Positions 4,022-6,570 of a stretch of 6,570 bases of DNA are shown here, piece after piece (positions within the stretch are counted from its first letter, which is position 1; each line of letters begins with the position of its first letter). The position numbers and the translations under genes are program-made. The DNA is taken from NCBI GenBank assembly GCA_964542665.1, contig CAZIUF010000038.1, positions 1 through 6,570 on the forward strand, read 5' to 3'. The notes under the pieces are model-generated. The model made no database searches. It saw nothing but the letters and a program-made list of their open reading frames with translations, and was not told where the DNA came from. Origin of the DNA: JAGOLU01 sp964542665. Lineage in GTDB: Bacteria > Patescibacteriota > Microgenomatia > UBA1406 > GWC2-37-13.

Positions 4022-4999
4022 ATGTCAAAAACAGCTCTCATCACCGGGATCATGGGTCAAGATGGACCCTATCTCGCCAAACTCCTCCTCTCCAAGGGAT
4101 ACAAGGTCTACGGACTTACTCGACGCTACAGTAACCCAAACTTTTCTAACCTTGATTTTCTTGGAGTCACCAAGCAGATCGATTTCGTTGAGGGCGATTT
4201 GACCGATGAGTCATCGCTGTACAATATCGTTCGCTCGCTCCGACTACACGAAATCTATAATCTCGGCGCACAATCCTTCGTAAAGTCCTCTTTTGACCAG
4301 CCAAAGCTCACGACCGAGGTCAATGCACTTGCAGTGCTTTATTTCCTCAATGCGATCAAGATGTTCTCACCTGCGACCAAGTTTTACCAAGCATCGACCA
4401 GTGAGATGTTCGGCGCTGCCAATGATGGTGGGTATCAAGATGAGAAAACGATGTTTCATCCACGATCACCATATGGCGTGGCTAAGCTCTATGCCTACTG
4501 GATCGGTGTGAACTATCGTGAGTCATACGGACTATTTGTCTGCAACGGTATTCTTTTCAACCATGAGTCCCCTATTCGCGGAAAACAGTTTGTGACGCGC
4601 AAAGTGACTGATGGCGTCGCGCGGATCAAGCTCGGTCTCGAGGACCATATTTCGATGGGCAATCTCGATGCAGTGCGTGACTGGGGATACGCCGGAGACT
4701 ATGTCGAAGCGATGCATCTCATGCTCCAGGCCAAAGAGCCCGATGACTATGTCGTCGCAACGGGTGAGGGTCACACGGTCACTGACATGGTCAAGGTAGC
4801 ATTTGAACATGTAGGTATCACCGATTGGGAAAAATATGTGAAAATCGATCCTGCTCATATGCGGCCAGCTGAAGTACCCTTCTTACTCGGTCGCCCGATC
4901 AAGGCCCAAGAAAAGCTTGGTTGGAAGCCCAAAACCAACTTTAAAGACTTGATCGAGATGATGGTCGATGAGGATGTGAAGCGACTGAGTACAAAGTAA
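4022..4999 (+). CDS. gmd: GDP-mannose 4,6-dehydratase
   Basis: A 325-residue extended short-chain dehydrogenase/reductase. It converts GDP-D-mannose to GDP-4-keto-6-deoxy-mannose, the precursor of GDP-fucose, GDP-rhamnose and GDP-perosamine. Seen: the Rossmann motif TGIMGQDG (8-15) for NADP binding; NLGAQSFV (80-87); QASTSEMFG (123-131) with the Thr/Ser-Glu catalytic residues (Thr126, Glu128); PRSPYGVAK (147-155) with catalytic Tyr151 and Lys155; and the Gmd hallmark CNGILFNHESPIRG (174-187), then FVTRKVTDGVARI, GNLDAVRDWGYAGDYVEAM (213-231) and LGRPIKAQEKLGWKPK (289-304). The CNGILFNHESP block separates it from GDP-4-keto-6-deoxymannose reductases (RMD). It is shorter than E. coli Gmd (about 373 aa), partly because the loop after RRYSNPN is short, but all catalytic parts are present. 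The start is set by the first strand and the promoter. It lies 101 bp upstream of a flippase gene, consistent with a surface polysaccharide cluster. The enzyme that would complete the sugar (reductase or aminotransferase) is not in the window. Confidence 0.95.
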   Translation: MSKTALITGIMGQDGPYLAKLLLSKGYKVYGLTRRYSNPNFSNLDFLGVTKQIDFVEGDLTDESSLYNIVRSLRLHEIYNLGAQSFVKSSFDQPKLTTEVNALAVLYFLNAIKMFSPATKFYQASTSEMFGAANDGGYQDEKTMFHPRSPYGVAKLYAYWIGVNYRESYGLFVCNGILFNHESPIRGKQFVTRKVTDGVARIKLGLEDHISMGNLDAVRDWGYAGDYVEAMHLMLQAKEPDDYVVATGEGHTVTDMVKVAFEHVGITDWEKYVKIDPAHMRPAEVPFLLGRPIKAQEKLGWKPKTNFKDLIEMMVDEDVKRLSTK

Positions 5000-5082
5000 T
5001 CAAGCTCAACTGATTTGGTTTCGGATCCACTTGTTTCTTCCTCGTCATGTAGTTATGCATGTCGTTTAGTTGAAAAAACCGG

Positions 5083-5088
5083 TACAAT
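5083..5088 (+). promoter_or_regulatory. Weak candidate -10 for the flippase gene
   Basis: TACAAT ends 12 nt before the ATG at 5101, which would give a leader of about 5 nt. No convincing -35 or TG extension is present. Readthrough from gmd is equally possible, since no terminator is visible in the 101-bp gap. Confidence 0.35.
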
Positions 5089-5100
5089 CAAAACCGCTGT

Positions 5101-6372
5101 ATGCGTACTTTCTACACCCGACTCAAACATCTCTCCACAACTCAGATCGTCAAGGATAGTGTCAGCAATACGATCCTCTCCAACGTCTCCAATGTCATCA
5201 ACTATTTCACCACGCTGCTCCTTGCTCGCATCCTCGGACCTACAGGACTCGGCGAGATCACTGCATTCAACTCATATATCGCACTGCTTGCTCTTCCCAT
5301 CAGCATCTGTGCAACCTACATCACTCAGCGGACGGCCCAAGACATCGATAAAGACAACAGGTATTTTTATATCTTACAAACGTATCTCTCCCGCTTAGGG
5401 ATACTTGCGGCAGGCACTAGCATGCTGGTGATCGCCTTTTCCACTCCCCTCTCTCATCTTCTGAAGTTAGAGTTGAGCTCGGTGATGCTCCTGGCTCCCG
5501 GCTTATTTCTCTCTCTCTTGTCTCTGAGTATCAACGCAATACTCGTGGGGAGACGGATCATCATCAAGTCGAGCATTGTTAGTTTTATCAACTCGTGCAT
5601 CAGGTTTTTGGGGGTCATTCTCATCGTCTGGTTTACCCTCAAAACAACTGCCGTCCCCCTCCTTTTTCAGTGTCTTGGAGCAGCCGTCACCGTATTTCTA
5701 GGATATATGATCTTGAAAAATGCAACGCCACGTTCATCGATGACCCACCAATTAAGCATTAGCTCTCTGAGTCACGTATTACGGAGTAGTATGTTTCTCT
5801 CAGTTGTCATCTCCTCAGGAACCATGCTTCTTATTTCTAATATTGACGTGATCCTTGCCCGTCAGATCCTTTCAAAAATGGATGCCGGGCTTTATGCATC
5901 ATGGTCATTCCTCTCAAAGGTTATCTTTTTTGCACTTGGTCCAATTATAGGCATCAACTATGTATATCAAAATACCGCTAAATCAGATCCGGGCTTGCAA
6001 AAAAAGTATTTTATGCGGTTATTCATCGGTCTACTTGCTCTGGTCATACCTGCATATCTTGCATACGCCACGCTCGGGACATTTTTCTTTGGGAAACTCT
6101 TTGGGGCAAAGTTTGTCCCTATTTTGCCTTACCTTGGTTTTTCAGGACTCTATGGTATCGCTGTAGTTACCCTCACTCATGTGATCAATGCCCACATGGT
6201 GCGTATTTCACGCTTACCGGCACTGGCACTCGCGAGCATTGGCATATACGCTATAGTTATCTGGATGAGCCACCCAGGGCTAGAACAGTTTATGCTTGTG
6301 AATATTGCGTATGTTAGTTTCCTCGCTATCGCTCTGTGCATTCCCGTCATCTTCAAACACAAGACGAATTAG
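5101..6372 (+). CDS. Polysaccharide flippase, MOP superfamily (Wzx-like)
   Basis: A 423-residue integral membrane protein with about 12 hydrophobic segments (roughly 22-43, 56-74, 98-116, 127-149, 158-178, 184-205, 230-248, 266-287, 306-330, 338-362, 373-390, 398-417). The N-terminal LLARILGPTGLGEITAF (39-55) is the typical opening of Polysacc_synt/Wzx proteins. The second half repeats the pattern with SNIDVILARQILSKMDAGLY (246-265). Family role: moving undecaprenyl-linked or other lipid-linked oligosaccharides across the cytoplasmic membrane. Length is normal for Wzx, if slightly short. The substrate cannot be inferred; the neighbouring gmd suggests a glycan containing a 6-deoxy-hexose. MurJ-type lipid II flippases belong to the same superfamily, but they are longer and this sequence lacks their look. 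The start at 5101 has no Shine-Dalgarno motif. The stop TAG (6370-6372) overlaps the stop of the convergent glycosyltransferase gene. Confidence 0.88.
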   Translation: MRTFYTRLKHLSTTQIVKDSVSNTILSNVSNVINYFTTLLLARILGPTGLGEITAFNSYIALLALPISICATYITQRTAQDIDKDNRYFYILQTYLSRLGILAAGTSMLVIAFSTPLSHLLKLELSSVMLLAPGLFLSLLSLSINAILVGRRIIIKSSIVSFINSCIRFLGVILIVWFTLKTTAVPLLFQCLGAAVTVFLGYMILKNATPRSSMTHQLSISSLSHVLRSSMFLSVVISSGTMLLISNIDVILARQILSKMDAGLYASWSFLSKVIFFALGPIIGINYVYQNTAKSDPGLQKKYFMRLFIGLLALVIPAYLAYATLGTFFFGKLFGAKFVPILPYLGFSGLYGIAVVTLTHVINAHMVRISRLPALALASIGIYAIVIWMSHPGLEQFMLVNIAYVSFLAIALCIPVIFKHKTN

Positions 6373-6570
6373 GACATATAGCGAATCTGGAGTAGTTTTA
6401 CCACTGCTTGGGTCATTAGTGAACAATGCTTGCGAGCGTAAATAAAGGCTGAGGTGAAAAATATTTGCCTTTTTTCTTGGTCATTCAGATGGACAAATGA
6501 CGATCCACCAGCATGGAGTATGTCCAGTCCTGGCGTATGTGCTACTTGATATCCTCCATTTAGGAGACGT
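6369..6570 (-). CDS. Family 2 glycosyltransferase, C-terminal part (runs off the right edge)
   Basis: The minus strand is open from the window edge to a TAA at 6371-6369, giving 66 residues. Seen: RLLNGGYQVAHTPGLDILHAGGSS at the visible N-terminal end, matching the usual region after the ED dyad of GT2 rhamnosyl- or glucosyltransferase-like proteins (R-x-x-x-G-Y-x-V-x-x-x-P-x-x-x-x-x-H-x-G-G-S), and SAFIYARKH (40-48), matching the common Y-x-R-K-H segment near the C-terminus. The GT-A core with its DxD motif lies beyond the window, so donor and acceptor are unknown. It is convergent with the flippase, sharing 4 bp at their stops, and probably acts in the same surface glycan pathway. The frame is supported by the motif and by the exact convergent stop placement. 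Confidence 0.8.
   Translation of the reverse strand, partial: RLLNGGYQVAHTPGLDILHAGGSSFVHLNDQEKRQIFFTSAFIYARKHCSLMTQAVVKLLQIRYMS

Noticed and set aside
4532..4858. 108-aa minus-strand open frame inside gmd
   Set aside because: It is a shadow of the strongly conserved gmd coding region and has no motifs of its own.

Overview
The window looks like a piece of a bacterial genome of Candidate Phyla Radiation (Patescibacteria) type. This is an inference from the overall style: single-gene units, a minimal glucan and surface-sugar gene set, a short Gmd, a short lineage-type hypothetical protein, and promoters placed directly against start codons. No marker gene fixes the phylum. TGA is used as a stop at 3461-3463, so this is not a lineage that reads UGA as glycine.

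Layout. On the minus strand at the left are a glycogen/starch synthase (glgA, 365-1891) and, 59 bp downstream of it, the start of a GH57 glycoside hydrolase that runs off the left edge (1-305). Together they form an alpha-glucan synthesis/remodelling pair. Across a 216-bp divergent intergenic region, the plus strand carries a small uncharacterised protein (2108-2377). A glutaredoxin-like protein with a long Ala/Pro/Val-rich tail follows (2747-3463), then a tRNA-Arg with anticodon GCG (3634-3706), a GDP-mannose 4,6-dehydratase (gmd, 4022-4999) and a Wzx-like polysaccharide flippase (5101-6372). The C-terminus of a family 2 glycosyltransferase enters on the minus strand from the right edge (6369-6570) and overlaps the flippase stop by 4 bp. 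Gmd, flippase and glycosyltransferase suggest the edge of a surface polysaccharide cluster: Gmd makes the GDP-6-deoxy-hexose precursor, the glycosyltransferase assembles and the flippase exports.

Non-coding content is the most unusual part. (i) Four protein genes whose starts are fixed by conserved N-termini (GH57, glgA, glutaredoxin-like, gmd) have a -10 box ending 8, 8, 8 and 9 nt before the ATG, which predicts leaderless mRNAs. The other two complete genes have predicted leaders of only about 5-7 nt. (ii) Four intergenic tracts have a degenerate 7-nt period. (iii) Two related inverted-repeat elements (2418-2607 and 3847-3922) have arms that differ in sequence between copies but stay self-complementary within each copy. 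(iv) Two GTCATCCC...GGGAT palindromic elements lie on either side of the tRNA. I see no CRISPR array, transposase or toxin-antitoxin pair.
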